Source: Catellatospora coxensis
GTDB lineage: Bacteria > Actinomycetota > Actinomycetes > Mycobacteriales > Micromonosporaceae
Assembly: GCF_016862635.1 (NCBI RefSeq)
Contig: NZ_BONI01000036.1
Span: 1-64,000 of the forward strand
Reading direction: 5' to 3'
DNA length: 64,000 nt
The position numbers were made by a program, and so were the translations under genes. Below the pieces are notes generated by a model. That model was not told the origin of the DNA. It did not search any database and was given only the letters and a program-made list of their open reading frames with translations. Of the stretch, positions 8,992-17,542 are shown in pieces (within the stretch, counting starts at the first letter, position 1; each line of letters begins with the position of its first letter).

Positions 8992-10499
8992 CAGATCCCC
9001 TTCTCGGCTTTGAGGCGGGCCAGCAGCGCCGCCGCGTCGGCGGGCAGCTCGCGCCCGGCGGCGTGGCGCTCGTCGGCGATCCCGGCCAGCATCGCGGCGA
9101 GCTCGCTGTCGGCCCGGTGGTCCAGGTCGTCGACGCAGGTCAGCGGGATGCCCATGAACACGCACTTGACCACCGCCTGCCGCCACGCGGCCGGGTCGAG
9201 GTGCGCGGCGTACGGCCCCAGCGCCGCGGCGACCAGCCGGGTGTCGTTGGTGCGGATCGCGTCGTGCAGCAGCTCGACCGCGCTCGCGCCGAGCGGCAGC
9301 AGCGGCAGCGCGCGCAGCACCGCCCGCTTCTCCGCCGCGTCGCCGTGCCGGTAGAGCGCCCGCGCCTGCACCGCCGCGCGGTCGGCGGGCAGCGTGGCCA
9401 GCAGCACCGCGCGGGCCGCCTCGTCGGCGGTCCAGCCGGGCACGCCGAGTTCGGCGCGTCCGCAGCGGCGGGCCGCGGCGGGGAACAGCCGGCTGATCAC
9501 GGACGGGTCGGCGGCCACCCTGCGCAGCGCCTCGTCCAGCCAGCCGCCGTCGTCCACCGTGGCCAGCGCGGCCCGCAGCGCCTCGGGCGCGGGCACCGCC
9601 CCGGCCGGGCGGCGCTGCCCCGGGGCCCGCTGCCCCGCTGTGGCGGCGGTCCGGTCGGCGCCGCCGGACTGCCCGGCCGCGGCGCGCAGGAACGTCAGCG
9701 AGCGCCGCGCCACCTCCGGCGCCGCGTGCGAGTGCCGGGGCAGCTCCACCCCGACCAGGCCGCGGTATCCGGCGTCGGCCAGCGCCCGCAGCACCGGCGG
9801 GAAGTCGATCTCGCCCTCGCCGAACTCCAGGTGCTCGTGCACGCCCCGGCGCATGTCCTCGATCTGCACGTTGACCAGCCACGGCGCGGCCGCCGTCACG
9901 CAGTCGGCGACCGGCTCGGGCTCCAGGCACCGGCAGTGCCCGATGTCGAGGGTCAACCCGAACGCGCGCGGCATGCCCAGCGCCCGGTGCAGTGCCCGCC
10001 AGCCCGCCAGGTCCTGCACGAACATGCCCGGCTCCGGCTCGAAGCCGACCGGCACGCCCGCCTTGGACGCGGCCTCGGTGAGCCGGGCGCAGCCGTCGAC
10101 CAGCCGGTCCCAGGCCAGCTGCGGATCGACCGACGGCGGCCGCACCCCCGACCAGCACGACACGGCCTCAGCGCCCAGGTCGGACGCGATCGACACGGCG
10201 CGCAGCAGGAAGTCGAGCCGCACCTCGCGCTCGTCGTGCAGCAGCGTCGGCGCGTGCTTGCGCCGCGGGTCGAGCAGGTAACGCGCGCCGGTCTCGACCA
10301 CCACCGACAGGCCCAGCTCGATCAGCCGGGTGGCCAGGCCGGAGACCCGGCGGGCCAGGCCCGGGGCGTACGGGTCGAGGTGGTGGTGGTCGAGGGTGAG
10401 CGCGACGCCGTCGTAGCCGAGGTCGGCGAGCACGGCCAGCGTGTCGCTGAGGCGGTGGTTGGCGAAGCCGTTGGTGCCGTACCCGAAGCGCAGGTTCAT
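8991..10499 (-). CDS. Fusion of sugar phosphate isomerase-type TIM barrel and EboA domain
   Basis: One continuous 502-residue frame encodes two modules. Residues 1 to about 275 form a xylose-isomerase-like TIM barrel (MNLRFGYGTNGF start; putative metal ligands E154 in GFEPEPG, D185/H188 in TLDIGHC, E252 in VELPRHSH). A Gly/Ala/Pro/Arg linker (about 276-304) joins a helical domain (305-502) that resembles EboA, with TNDTRLVAAALGPYAA and the signature AWRQAVVKCVFMGIPL. No stop codon separates the modules, so they are either one polypeptide or a very recent fusion. ATG 10499 overlaps the UbiA gene stop as ATGA. The function of EboA is unknown. Confidence 0.82.
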   Translation of the reverse strand: MNLRFGYGTNGFANHRLSDTLAVLADLGYDGVALTLDHHHLDPYAPGLARRVSGLATRLIELGLSVVVETGARYLLDPRRKHAPTLLHDEREVRLDFLLRAVSIASDLGAEAVSCWSGVRPPSVDPQLAWDRLVDGCARLTEAASKAGVPVGFEPEPGMFVQDLAGWRALHRALGMPRAFGLTLDIGHCRCLEPEPVADCVTAAAPWLVNVQIEDMRRGVHEHLEFGEGEIDFPPVLRALADAGYRGLVGVELPRHSHAAPEVARRSLTFLRAAAGQSGGADRTAATAGQRAPGQRRPAGAVPAPEALRAALATVDDGGWLDEALRRVAADPSVISRLFPAAARRCGRAELGVPGWTADEAARAVLLATLPADRAAVQARALYRHGDAAEKRAVLRALPLLPLGASAVELLHDAIRTNDTRLVAAALGPYAAHLDPAAWRQAVVKCVFMGIPLTCVDDLDHRADSELAAMLAGIADERHAAGRELPADAAALLARLKAEKGI

Positions 10500-11482
10500 G
10501 TGGCCGAGATCCTCCGGACCAGGCGCCGGGCCAGCGGCGCGAGAGCGGCGAGGGCGAGCCCGGTGCCCCCGGCCCCGGTGCGGGCGGCGAGCGTGCCCTG
10601 CAGCGTCGGCAGGCCGGTGATCCCGGAGCCGACGGCGGCGCGGACCCGGGCCGCGTCCGGCTGCGCGGCGGCGCGGGCCTGCGCCCGGCCGTAGTGGGTC
10701 AGGTACCAGCCGGCCAGCGCCACCGGCAGCACGGCGCGCCAGCCCTTGCGCCGGCTCGCCCCGGCTGCGGTCGCGGCGACGGCCACCGTGCCGGCCAGCG
10801 TCGCCACCGGCAGCGTCGCGTCCGCGCCGGAGACCTCGCGCCGCGACAGCGCGGTGACGGTGTACGTGTGCGCGGCCACCGTCAGCGCCGCGGGCACCGC
10901 TTTCGCGGCCCGCCCGCCCGCCGCGCCGAGCAGCACGTCCAGCCCCCGGCAGGCGGCCATGACCGCCGGTCCCGCGGCGGTGTTCTTCGCCTTCACGTCG
11001 TACGCCCACACGGTCGCCGCCAGCGGCACGGCCGTGGCCAGGCCGCGGCGGCCGCCCGCCCACGCGGCCAGCCCGACCCCTGCCGCCGTGAGCCCGGCGG
11101 CCAGGCCCAGCGCGGCCCGGGGCGACACCCTGCCGCTGGGGATCGGCCGCTCGGGGCGCTCGACGGCGTCCAGCTCCCGATCGGCCCAGTCGTTGGCCGC
11201 CATGCCCGCCCAGTACAGGCACACCGACGCCGCCGCCAGCCCCGGCGTACGCCGGTTCAGCGTCCCGGCGGCCGCCGCCCCGGCGATCACGTCTCCGGGC
11301 ACCGACAGCGCAGCGGGGGCGCGCACGAGCTCGGCCACAGCCCGCAGCACGGCCGTCCAGCGGCCACCGCGAGAGCCCGCTCGCCGGGCAGCCGTCGGAC
11401 CGCCCGACTCACCGGCTCCGCGCGCGGCAGCATGTCCTGCCCTTGTGCCACGTCTGGCGGGCTCGCCGTCATGGCGTGTCAC
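10496..11482 (-). CDS. UbiA family prenyltransferase, EboC-like
   Basis: This integral membrane protein carries the UbiA aspartate-rich motif in NDWADRELDAVERPERPIPS. A second polar segment, YDVKAKNT, is followed by AACRGLDVLLGA, which is characteristic of EboC. About eight membrane segments follow from the hydrophobic spacing. UbiA enzymes attach prenyl chains to aromatic or sugar acceptors; the acceptor here is unknown. The start is uncertain. GTG 11482 gives 328 residues, but GTG 11350 begins at the conserved domain. A GTG at 11755 would overlap the preceding stop (GTGA) and read through the palindrome at 11541-11598. Confidence 0.8.
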   Translation of the reverse strand: MTRHDGEPARRGTRAGHAAARGAGESGGPTAARRAGSRGGRWTAVLRAVAELVRAPAALSVPGDVIAGAAAAGTLNRRTPGLAAASVCLYWAGMAANDWADRELDAVERPERPIPSGRVSPRAALGLAAGLTAAGVGLAAWAGGRRGLATAVPLAATVWAYDVKAKNTAAGPAVMAACRGLDVLLGAAGGRAAKAVPAALTVAAHTYTVTALSRREVSGADATLPVATLAGTVAVAATAAGASRRKGWRAVLPVALAGWYLTHYGRAQARAAAQPDAARVRAAVGSGITGLPTLQGTLAARTGAGGTGLALAALAPLARRLVRRISAT

Positions 11483-11540
11483 CGCGCCGGGTTTCCCCCG
11501 GCCTCCCGGCGTCCGCGCGGGCGCGGACGGCGCGTCAACA

Positions 11541-11598
11541 CGGTGGATCTTGTGCACTTCGTGTCGTCCTGACGACATCGACTGCACAAGATCCACCG
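11541..11598. repeat. Palindromic element B inside the ebo-like operon
   Basis: The 16-bp arms 11541-11556 and 11583-11598 are perfect complements (CGGTGGATCTTGTGCA). The 26-nt core has an inner TGTCGT-CCTG-ACGACA hairpin. It lies in the roughly 270-nt gap between the inositol-phosphate-synthase-like gene and the UbiA gene, the only large gap in the operon. It may attenuate transcription or separate two units. Confidence 0.7.
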
Positions 11599-11751
11599 GA
11601 GTCGGGAGGGGGTCATGCGTGACAGCGGAGTCCGGTCGGGCGGCCAGCTGGCGGGGGTCGGCGGGGCGGGCGGGGTGGCGTTGGCCCTGAGCGGCGCGCA
11701 GGGCGCGGGCGGCGGGCAGCGCCGCGGCGCGCTGCGCCTCGGTCAGCGCGG

Positions 11752-12885
11752 TCACGCCAGGCCCTCGACCATCCGGACCAGGGCGTCGAACTGGGCACTG
11801 AGCCCGTGCTCGACGTCGCCCAGCGGGTCCTTGAAGAAGAACGCCAGCTCCGGCAGCGGCCCGCTGCGCCCGGCGCGGTGCGCGGCGGCGGTGAGCCGGA
11901 CCAGGTCCAGCACCAGCGGCGCGGCCAGCGCCGAGTCGCAGCCGTGCCAGCTGAACTCCAGGCGCATCGCGGTGCCCAGGAACCCGCGGAAGGTGACCAG
12001 GTCCCAGGCGGTCTTGAACTCGCCCAGGTCCTCGACGTACTCGATGCGGGTGTCGCCCTGCGGCTGGTAGCCCAGCGTCTCGGCGAGCACCCGCTGCTTG
12101 CTCGCGGCCTTGGCCGCGTTCGGCGCGGGCTGGGCCAGGTTGGCCCCGTCGCCGCCGCCGAGCAGGTTCGCACCGGACCAGCTGCGCACGGCCAGCGCCC
12201 GCATCGCGAACATGGGCGCGAGCACCGACTTGACCAGGGTCTCCCCCGTCTTGCCGTCGTGCCCGGCGTACGGCACCCCGCGCTCGTGGGCCAGCTGCGC
12301 CAGCGCGGGCAGCCGGGCCCCGGTCGACGGGGTGAAGTCGACGTACGAGCACCCGGCCGTGAACGCCGCGTACGCGTACAGCGAGCTGGGCGGCAGCACC
12401 GGCACCGGGCCGCGCAGCGCCTCCCGCAGCACGTCGAGCGCGGCGTGCGCCTCGTGCGGCTCGGCGGCGGGCTCGGTCGACGACACGTTGACGACGACGA
12501 CGCGCCCCAGCTCGTGGCGGCGGCGGAACTCGTCGATGTCGGCGGCGACCAGCGCGGCCGTCTCGGCCTGGGTCGCGCCGCGCGGCGCGGGACGCACCTC
12601 GGCGTCCATGGCGGCCAGCTCCGGCTGCAGCGCGGTGACCAGCCGGCCGGGCAGCACGCCCGCGTCGGCGAGCGCGTCGGCCTTCTTGAGGATCGGGGTG
12701 GCGATCACGTCGTGCCCGCCGAACACCAGGTCGGCCAGGCCCGGCAGGGCGGGGCTGCGCAGCTGCGGCAGTTCCGTGACGCACCCGGTGGGCTCGGCGA
12801 GGCCCGCACGTAGCGCGACTGCTCCGACGATGCTGGTGACGGCGACCGACCCCCGCCCACCGACCAGCCAAACACCTGTTCGCAT
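11752..12885 (-). CDS. Inositol-3-phosphate synthase family protein
   Basis: This 377-residue protein belongs to the NAD-dependent myo-inositol-phosphate synthase family, which cyclises glucose 6-phosphate. VWLVGGRGSVA is the Rossmann NAD loop. GHDGKTGETLVKSVLAP, followed by the NLLGGGDGANLAQP and NAAKAASK region, matches the active-site and lysine motifs, and WHGCDSALAAPLVLDLVRL is the C-terminal family signature. ATG 12885 has GGGAG 7 nt upstream. As first gene of the ebo-like operon it may make a cyclitol for that pathway rather than housekeeping inositol; this is inference from context. Confidence 0.85.
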   Translation of the reverse strand: MRTGVWLVGGRGSVAVTSIVGAVALRAGLAEPTGCVTELPQLRSPALPGLADLVFGGHDVIATPILKKADALADAGVLPGRLVTALQPELAAMDAEVRPAPRGATQAETAALVAADIDEFRRRHELGRVVVVNVSSTEPAAEPHEAHAALDVLREALRGPVPVLPPSSLYAYAAFTAGCSYVDFTPSTGARLPALAQLAHERGVPYAGHDGKTGETLVKSVLAPMFAMRALAVRSWSGANLLGGGDGANLAQPAPNAAKAASKQRVLAETLGYQPQGDTRIEYVEDLGEFKTAWDLVTFRGFLGTAMRLEFSWHGCDSALAAPLVLDLVRLTAAAHRAGRSGPLPELAFFFKDPLGDVEHGLSAQFDALVRMVEGLA

Positions 12886-13009
12886 GCGGTCTCCCGGGGA
12901 GATGGAGGAAAAACCACGACAGATTACTTGATTCAGCCGAGACTACCGGGATTCGGACTTAGCGGCGTTTCGTGAATCATCGTCGCTGCTCACCCCCGCG
13001 TTTCGAACA

Positions 13010-13059
13010 AAGGAAGGGCACCTTCCCATCGCTATGCGATGTAGAAGGTGCCCTTCTTA
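13010..13059 (+). repeat. D element, copy 1 (50 nt)
   Basis: The element begins AAGGAAGGGCACCTT and ends AAGGTGCCCTTCTTA. The arms AAGGGCACCTT (13014-13024) and AAGGTGCCCTT (13045-13055) are perfect complements, and the core has CATCG...CGATG. Further 50-nt copies are at 28272, 42080, 52928 and (inverted) 53072. This copy is about 125 nt upstream of the ebo-like operon start. Confidence 0.85.
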
Positions 13060-13093
13060 ACGGTGACCGCAGGTGCGGCGCTGCGGTTCCCGG

Positions 13094-13169
13094 CGAAGAT
13101 CGCCGTTTCGGGTCAGGATCCGCGGTTCAACCGCAGGTTTCGCCCGCTCGCCCGCAACAGCGATCTTCG
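13094..13169. repeat. AAGATCGCCGTT-type hairpin, copy 1
   Basis: The arms at 13094-13112 and 13151-13169 are 19 bp with two mismatches, and the left arm contains GAAGATCGCCGTT. A nested GCGGTT-C-AACCGC hairpin lies inside. The same 12-mer forms the outer stem at 18515-18579. Confidence 0.6.
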
Positions 13170-13238
13170 ACCCACTGCCCGGCCACTTGCCCACCGGACC
13201 AGGGCGCGGTGACCGGCATCGTCGGCACGACGGGCCGG

Positions 13239-13327
13239 CGCCCAAGATCGCCGGACTTGCCCGGCACCTGTGCGTATCTTGAGCACGCATTCACCCATGT
13301 GCCAGGCAAGTCGAACGACCTTGGGCG
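13239..13327. repeat. Imperfect 29-bp inverted repeat
   Basis: Positions 13239-13267 and 13299-13327 are inverted copies with 24 of 29 matches, each including CGCCCAAG and ACTTGCC. It lies 55 nt beyond the miaB stop and may act as the miaB terminator. Confidence 0.55.
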
Positions 13328-13382
13328 CGTACCACGCCCGCCTCGCGCACCGGGCCGAGCGGGGCAACGCCACCCGTGGACG

Positions 13383-14912
13383 TCAGCAGGTGGTGCAGGC
13401 GGAGTCGGCAGGCACCGGCTGGGCCGGCGGCCTGCCGATGGTGGGCAGGCCGAGCATCACCCCGGCGGTACGCGCCACCCGCCCCGCCTCGTACGCGTCC
13501 CCGGCCCGGGTGCGCCGGTGCGACACCAGCGCCCCGTCGCAGTTCAGGTGGTGCGGGGCGGCGTAGTCGACCACGGTGTGCACGATGTCGCCCGGCCGCA
13601 CCAGCGCGACCTGCTCCGGCGCCACCGCGAAGTGCACGAGCCGACCGTCCCGGGCCCGCCCGGACATCCGCCCGGTGGCCTGGTCCTTGCGGCCCTCGCC
13701 GACCGCGACCAGCACCTCGACCTCGCGCCCGACCAGCTTCTTGTTCTCCGCCCAGGTGATCTCCTCCAGGGTGGCCACGAGCCGCTCGTACCGCTCCTGC
13801 ACCATCGCCTTCGGCACCTGGCCGTCCATCGTCGCCGCGGGCGTGCCGGGCCGGATCGAGTACTGGAACGTGAACGCGCTCGCGAACCGCGACTCGCGCA
13901 CCACCCGCAGCGTCTCCTCGAAGTCGGCGTCGGTCTCCCCCGGGAAGCCCACGATGATGTCGGTGGTGATCGCCGCGTCCGGCATGGCCGCGCGCACCTT
14001 CTCGATGATCGACAGGTACCGGTCGGACCGGTACGAGCGCTTCATCGCCTTGAGCACCGCGTCGGACCCCGACTGCAGCGGCATGTGCAGCGAGTGGCAC
14101 ACGTTGCCGGTCTCGGCCATCGCCTCGATCACGTCGTCGGTGAACGCCGCCGGGTGCGGGCTGGTGAACCGCACCCGCTCCAGCCCCTTGTCCCGCAGCT
14201 GCCCGGTGGCCCGCAGCAGCTTGCCGAAGGCGAGCCGGTCGCCGAACTCCACGCCGTACGTGTTCACGTTCTGGCCCAGCAGGGTCACCTCGAGCACGCC
14301 CTCGGCGACCAGCGCCTCGACCTCGGCGAGCACGTCGCCGGGGCGGCGGTCCTTCTCCTTGCCGCGCAGGCTGGGCACGATGCAGAAGGTGCAGGTGTTG
14401 TTGCAGCCGACCGAGATCGACACCCAGCCGGAGTACGTCGACTCGCGCCGGGTCGGCAGCGTCGACGGGAAGACCTCCAGCGACTCCAGGAGCTCGACCT
14501 GCGCCTGCTCGTTGTGGCGGGCCCGCTCCAGCAGCACCGGCAGCGAGCCGATGTTGTGGGTGCCGAACACCACGTCGACCCAGGGCGCCTTCTTGACGAT
14601 CTCACCCTGGTCCTTCTGCGCCAGGCAGCCGCCGACCGCGATCTGCATGCCGGGGTGCTTGTCCTTGACCGGGCGCAGATGGCCGAGGTTGCCGTAGAGG
14701 CGGTTGTCGGCGTTCTCACGCACCGCGCAGGTGTTGAAGACGACGACGTCCGGGGTGCGGCCGGGCTCGGCGGCCGGGTCGAGCCGCACGTATCCCGCGC
14801 CGTCGAGCAGGCCCGAGATGCGCTCGGAGTCGTGCACGTTCATCTGGCACCCGTACGTGCGCACCTCGTAGGTGCGGGCGGGCGCGCTCTGGGGTTCAGG
14901 CTGACTGGTCAT
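13383..14912 (-). CDS. miaB: tRNA-2-methylthio-N6-dimethylallyladenosine synthase
   Basis: MiaB is a radical-SAM methylthiotransferase that completes ms2i6A37 on tRNAs already modified by MiaA. The 509-residue protein has the three N-terminal cluster cysteines C22 (YGCQMN), C62 (NTCAVRENA) and C96 (GGCLAQKD). The radical-SAM motif CNNTCTFC gives C170, C174 and C177, and a TRAM domain closes the family region at about 400-460. ATG 14912 fits the family start; its ribosome binding site (TTGAG) is weak. The C-terminal 40 residues look lineage-specific. Confidence 0.95.
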   Translation of the reverse strand: MTSQPEPQSAPARTYEVRTYGCQMNVHDSERISGLLDGAGYVRLDPAAEPGRTPDVVVFNTCAVRENADNRLYGNLGHLRPVKDKHPGMQIAVGGCLAQKDQGEIVKKAPWVDVVFGTHNIGSLPVLLERARHNEQAQVELLESLEVFPSTLPTRRESTYSGWVSISVGCNNTCTFCIVPSLRGKEKDRRPGDVLAEVEALVAEGVLEVTLLGQNVNTYGVEFGDRLAFGKLLRATGQLRDKGLERVRFTSPHPAAFTDDVIEAMAETGNVCHSLHMPLQSGSDAVLKAMKRSYRSDRYLSIIEKVRAAMPDAAITTDIIVGFPGETDADFEETLRVVRESRFASAFTFQYSIRPGTPAATMDGQVPKAMVQERYERLVATLEEITWAENKKLVGREVEVLVAVGEGRKDQATGRMSGRARDGRLVHFAVAPEQVALVRPGDIVHTVVDYAAPHHLNCDGALVSHRRTRAGDAYEAGRVARTAGVMLGLPTIGRPPAQPVPADSACTTC

Positions 14913-15058
14913 CTCAATCGACCAGGGTATCCGGTCGCGGGCACGGGTACGGAATCCGGGGAAGTTACCCGGCTGTGACCATCCAGCGCCGTTCCCGTCG
15001 CTTCGGCGGCCCTAAGGTCGGTGGGACGACGATGTACGAACGCCGAAAGGACGGTGGC

Positions 15059-15802
15059 ATGTCCCACGAACCGCTCATTGTGCTGGACGCGGTGAACAAG
15101 TGGTTCGGAGACCTGCACGTGCTGCGCGACGTGAACCTCACCGTCGAACGCGGCGAGGTCGTGGTGGTCATCGGCCCGTCCGGCTCCGGAAAGTCGACCC
15201 TGTGCCGCGCCGTCAACCGGCTGGAGACGATCAACTCGGGCTCCATCCGCTTCGACGGCAAGGAGCTTCCGGCCGAGGGCCGCGCGCTGGCGAAGCTGCG
15301 CAGCGAGGTCGGCATGGTCTTCCAGTCGTTCAACCTCTTCGCGCACAAGAGCATCCTCGACAACGTGACGCTGGCGCCGATCAAGGTGCGGGGCGAGTCG
15401 AAGGCGAGCGCCCGCGCCCGCGGCATGCAGCTGCTGGAGCGGGTCGGCATCGCCAACCAGGCCAACAAGCTGCCGGCCCAGCTGTCCGGCGGCCAGCAGC
15501 AGCGCGCGGCGATCGCGCGCGCCCTGGCCATGCAGCCCAAGGCGATGCTGTTCGACGAGCCCACCAGCGCCCTGGACCCGGAGATGGTCGGCGAGGTGCT
15601 CGACGTGATGACGTCGCTGGCCAAGGAGGGCATGACCATGATCGTGGTCACCCACGAGATGGGCTTCGCCCGCGCCGCCGCCGACCGCGTCGTCTTCATG
15701 GCCGACGGCCAGCTCGTCGAGCAGGCGCCGCCGGCCGAGTTCTTCGGCGACCCCAAGAGCGAGCGGGCCCGCGACTTCCTGTCGAAGGTGCTGTCCCACT
15801 GA
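15059..15802 (+). CDS. gluA: Glutamate-type amino acid ABC transporter, ATP-binding protein
   Basis: This is the cytoplasmic ATPase of a polar amino acid importer, 247 residues long. Visible motifs are Walker [10 protein letters not shown] (39-47), signature LSGGQ (142-146), Walker B AMLFDE (162-167) and H-loop H199 in VVTHEM. AAAGGA precedes ATG 15059. It heads a four-gene plus-strand operon in the actinobacterial GluABCD order (ATPase, binding protein, two permeases). Glutamate as the substrate is inferred from that order and from overall similarity. Confidence 0.88.
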   Translation: MSHEPLIVLDAVNKWFGDLHVLRDVNLTVERGEVVVVIGPSGSGKSTLCRAVNRLETINSGSIRFDGKELPAEGRALAKLRSEVGMVFQSFNLFAHKSILDNVTLAPIKVRGESKASARARGMQLLERVGIANQANKLPAQLSGGQQQRAAIARALAMQPKAMLFDEPTSALDPEMVGEVLDVMTSLAKEGMTMIVVTHEMGFARAAADRVVFMADGQLVEQAPPAEFFGDPKSERARDFLSKVLSH

Positions 15803-15812
15803 TCGGCTTCTG

Positions 15813-15845
15813 CCGGCCCCCCGGAGCGACCCTCCGGCGGGCCGG
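15813..15845 (+). promoter_or_regulatory. Intercistronic hairpin between gluA and gluB
   Basis: A 14-bp stem with one mismatch (15813-15826 with 15832-15845) lies 11 nt after the ATPase stop and about 80 nt before the binding-protein start. Such hairpins often stabilise or separate the more abundant binding-protein message; that role is inferred. Confidence 0.5.
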
Positions 15846-15924
15846 TGATGACTCCGCCGCCGGTCGCGGCGGGTTGGGTAACGAGCTTCGTCGCCTCCGG
15901 CGGCGGGAGATATGAGGAGGAAGC

Positions 15925-16797
15925 ATGCGTCTGAAGCGTTTCGCGGCGCTGGCCGCCGTGTCCGTACTGGCGTTCGGGGCGGCGGCCTGCGGCGGCGAGG
16001 ACCCCGGCACCACGCCGACCACCTCGAAGTTCGAAGCCGGCACCACGATGGAGAAGCTGAGCACCGCCGGCAAGATCACCATCGGCACCAAGTTCGACCA
16101 GCCCGGCTTCGGCCTCAAGGGCCTGGACGGCAAGCCGGCCGGCTTCGACGTGGAGATCGGCAAGATCATCGCGGCCGAGCTGGGCATCTCCGCCGACAAG
16201 ATCAACTGGATCGCGACCCCGTCGGCCGTTCGTGAAGAGGTGCTGGAGAAGGGCGACGCCGACGTGGTGATCGCCACCTACACCATCAACGACAAGCGCA
16301 AGCAGCGCATCGACTTCGCCGGCCCGTACTACGTCGCCGGCCAGCACCTGATGGTGCGCTCGGACGACAGCTCGATCACCGGGCCGGACTCGTTCAAGGA
16401 CGGCGCGAAGAAGGTCTGCTCCGTGCAGGGCTCCACCCCGGCCACGAACATCGAGAAGTTCCTCAAGGACAAGGCCACCCAGCTGGTGCTGTTCGACGTG
16501 TACACCAAGTGCGTCGACGCCCTGAAGAACAAGCAGGTCGACGCGGTGACCACCGACAACGTCATCCTGCTGGGCTACGTCTCGCAGAGCAACGGCGCGT
16601 ACAAGCTGACCGGCTCGAAGTTCACCGACGAGCCGTACGGCATCGGCGTGAAGAAGGGCGACGCCAAGTTCCGCGCCTTCATCAACGACCTGCTGGAGAA
16701 GATCTACGCCGACGGCCGCTACGCCAAGGCGTGGACCGACACCGCGGGCAAGTTCGACGCGAACGTGCCCACCGGCCCGGCCGTGAACCGTTACTGA
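15925..16797 (+). CDS. gluB: Glutamate-type ABC transporter, substrate-binding lipoprotein
   Basis: This 290-residue family 3 solute-binding protein is exported as a lipoprotein. Basic MRLKR and a hydrophobic stretch lead to the lipobox cysteine C22 in FGAAACGG. The mature part shows the amino-acid-binding fold, with KITIGTKFDQPGFG, FDVEIGKIIA, IATYTINDKRKQRIDFAGPYY and VDAVTTDNVIL. GAGGAGGA sits 6 nt before ATG 15925. It delivers substrate to the two permeases encoded next. Confidence 0.9.
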   Translation: MRLKRFAALAAVSVLAFGAAACGGEDPGTTPTTSKFEAGTTMEKLSTAGKITIGTKFDQPGFGLKGLDGKPAGFDVEIGKIIAAELGISADKINWIATPSAVREEVLEKGDADVVIATYTINDKRKQRIDFAGPYYVAGQHLMVRSDDSSITGPDSFKDGAKKVCSVQGSTPATNIEKFLKDKATQLVLFDVYTKCVDALKNKQVDAVTTDNVILLGYVSQSNGAYKLTGSKFTDEPYGIGVKKGDAKFRAFINDLLEKIYADGRYAKAWTDTAGKFDANVPTGPAVNRY

Positions 16798-16834
16798 TCC
16801 ACCCCGATTGACGTAGTGCTGGAGAGGTGAGCCG

Positions 16835-17542
16835 ATGGATGTCCTGATCGACAACGCCGACGTGTTCGTCAGCGGGTTCTGGCTCACCCTCCAGCTCTGC
16901 GTGCTGTCGGCCACGGGGGCACTGCTGATCGGCACCATCGTGGCGGCGATGCGGATCTCTCCCGTGCCGTCGCTGCGGTGGGCCGGCGCGACCTACGTCA
17001 CGCTGGTGCGCAACCTGCCGCTGACGATCGTCTTCTTCCTGACCTCGTTCGGCCTGCCGGAGCTGGGCTCCAACGCCGACTTCCTGCGCGTCCCCGGCCT
17101 GTCGTCGGTCTTCGACCGGCTCGGCATCGACCTGCCGTACTTCCGGTTCGCGGTGATCGCGCTCAGCGTGTACACCGCGGCATTCGTCTGCGAGGCGATC
17201 CGCTCCGGCGTCAACGCGGTGCCCGCCGGGCAGGCCGAGGCGGCGCGCTCGCTGGGCCTCACCTTCCGGCAGAACCTGCTCTCGATCGTGCTGCCGCAGG
17301 CCTGGCGGGCCGCCATCGTGCCGCTGGGCAGCGTCATCATCGCAATGATCAAGAACTCGGCACTGGCCGGCGCGTTCGGCGTCACCGGCGAGCTGTTCAG
17401 TTCGGGGCAGAACCTCACGTCCTCGGGGGGCAACCCCATCATTCCCGTCTTCATCGGCATCTCGATCGGCTACCTCATCATGACCGTGCCGCTCGGCATC
17501 TTCATCGACCGGGTCGAGAACCGTCGGGCGGTGGCCCGATGA
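16835..17542 (+). CDS. gluC: Glutamate-type ABC transporter, permease 1
   Basis: This 235-residue inner-membrane permease of the HisM/GlnP type has about five membrane segments. The EAA loop EAARSLGLTFRQNLLSIVLP contacts the ATPase. GGAGAGGTGA precedes ATG 16835. The stop overlaps the next permease by ATGA, so the two subunits are translationally coupled. Confidence 0.9.
   Translation: MDVLIDNADVFVSGFWLTLQLCVLSATGALLIGTIVAAMRISPVPSLRWAGATYVTLVRNLPLTIVFFLTSFGLPELGSNADFLRVPGLSSVFDRLGIDLPYFRFAVIALSVYTAAFVCEAIRSGVNAVPAGQAEAARSLGLTFRQNLLSIVLPQAWRAAIVPLGSVIIAMIKNSALAGAFGVTGELFSSGQNLTSSGGNPIIPVFIGISIGYLIMTVPLGIFIDRVENRRAVAR

Larger units (their letters stand above)
12886..13382. repeat. Gene-free, palindrome-rich intergenic region
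   Basis: About 500 nt between the first ebo-like gene and the miaB stop contain no convincing gene. They hold D element copy 1 (13010-13059), an imperfect hairpin 13094-13112/13151-13169 based on AAGATCGCCGTT, and a 29-bp imperfect inverted repeat 13239-13267/13299-13327 with 24 matches. The promoter of the ebo-like operon must lie in the first part of this region. Confidence 0.7.
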
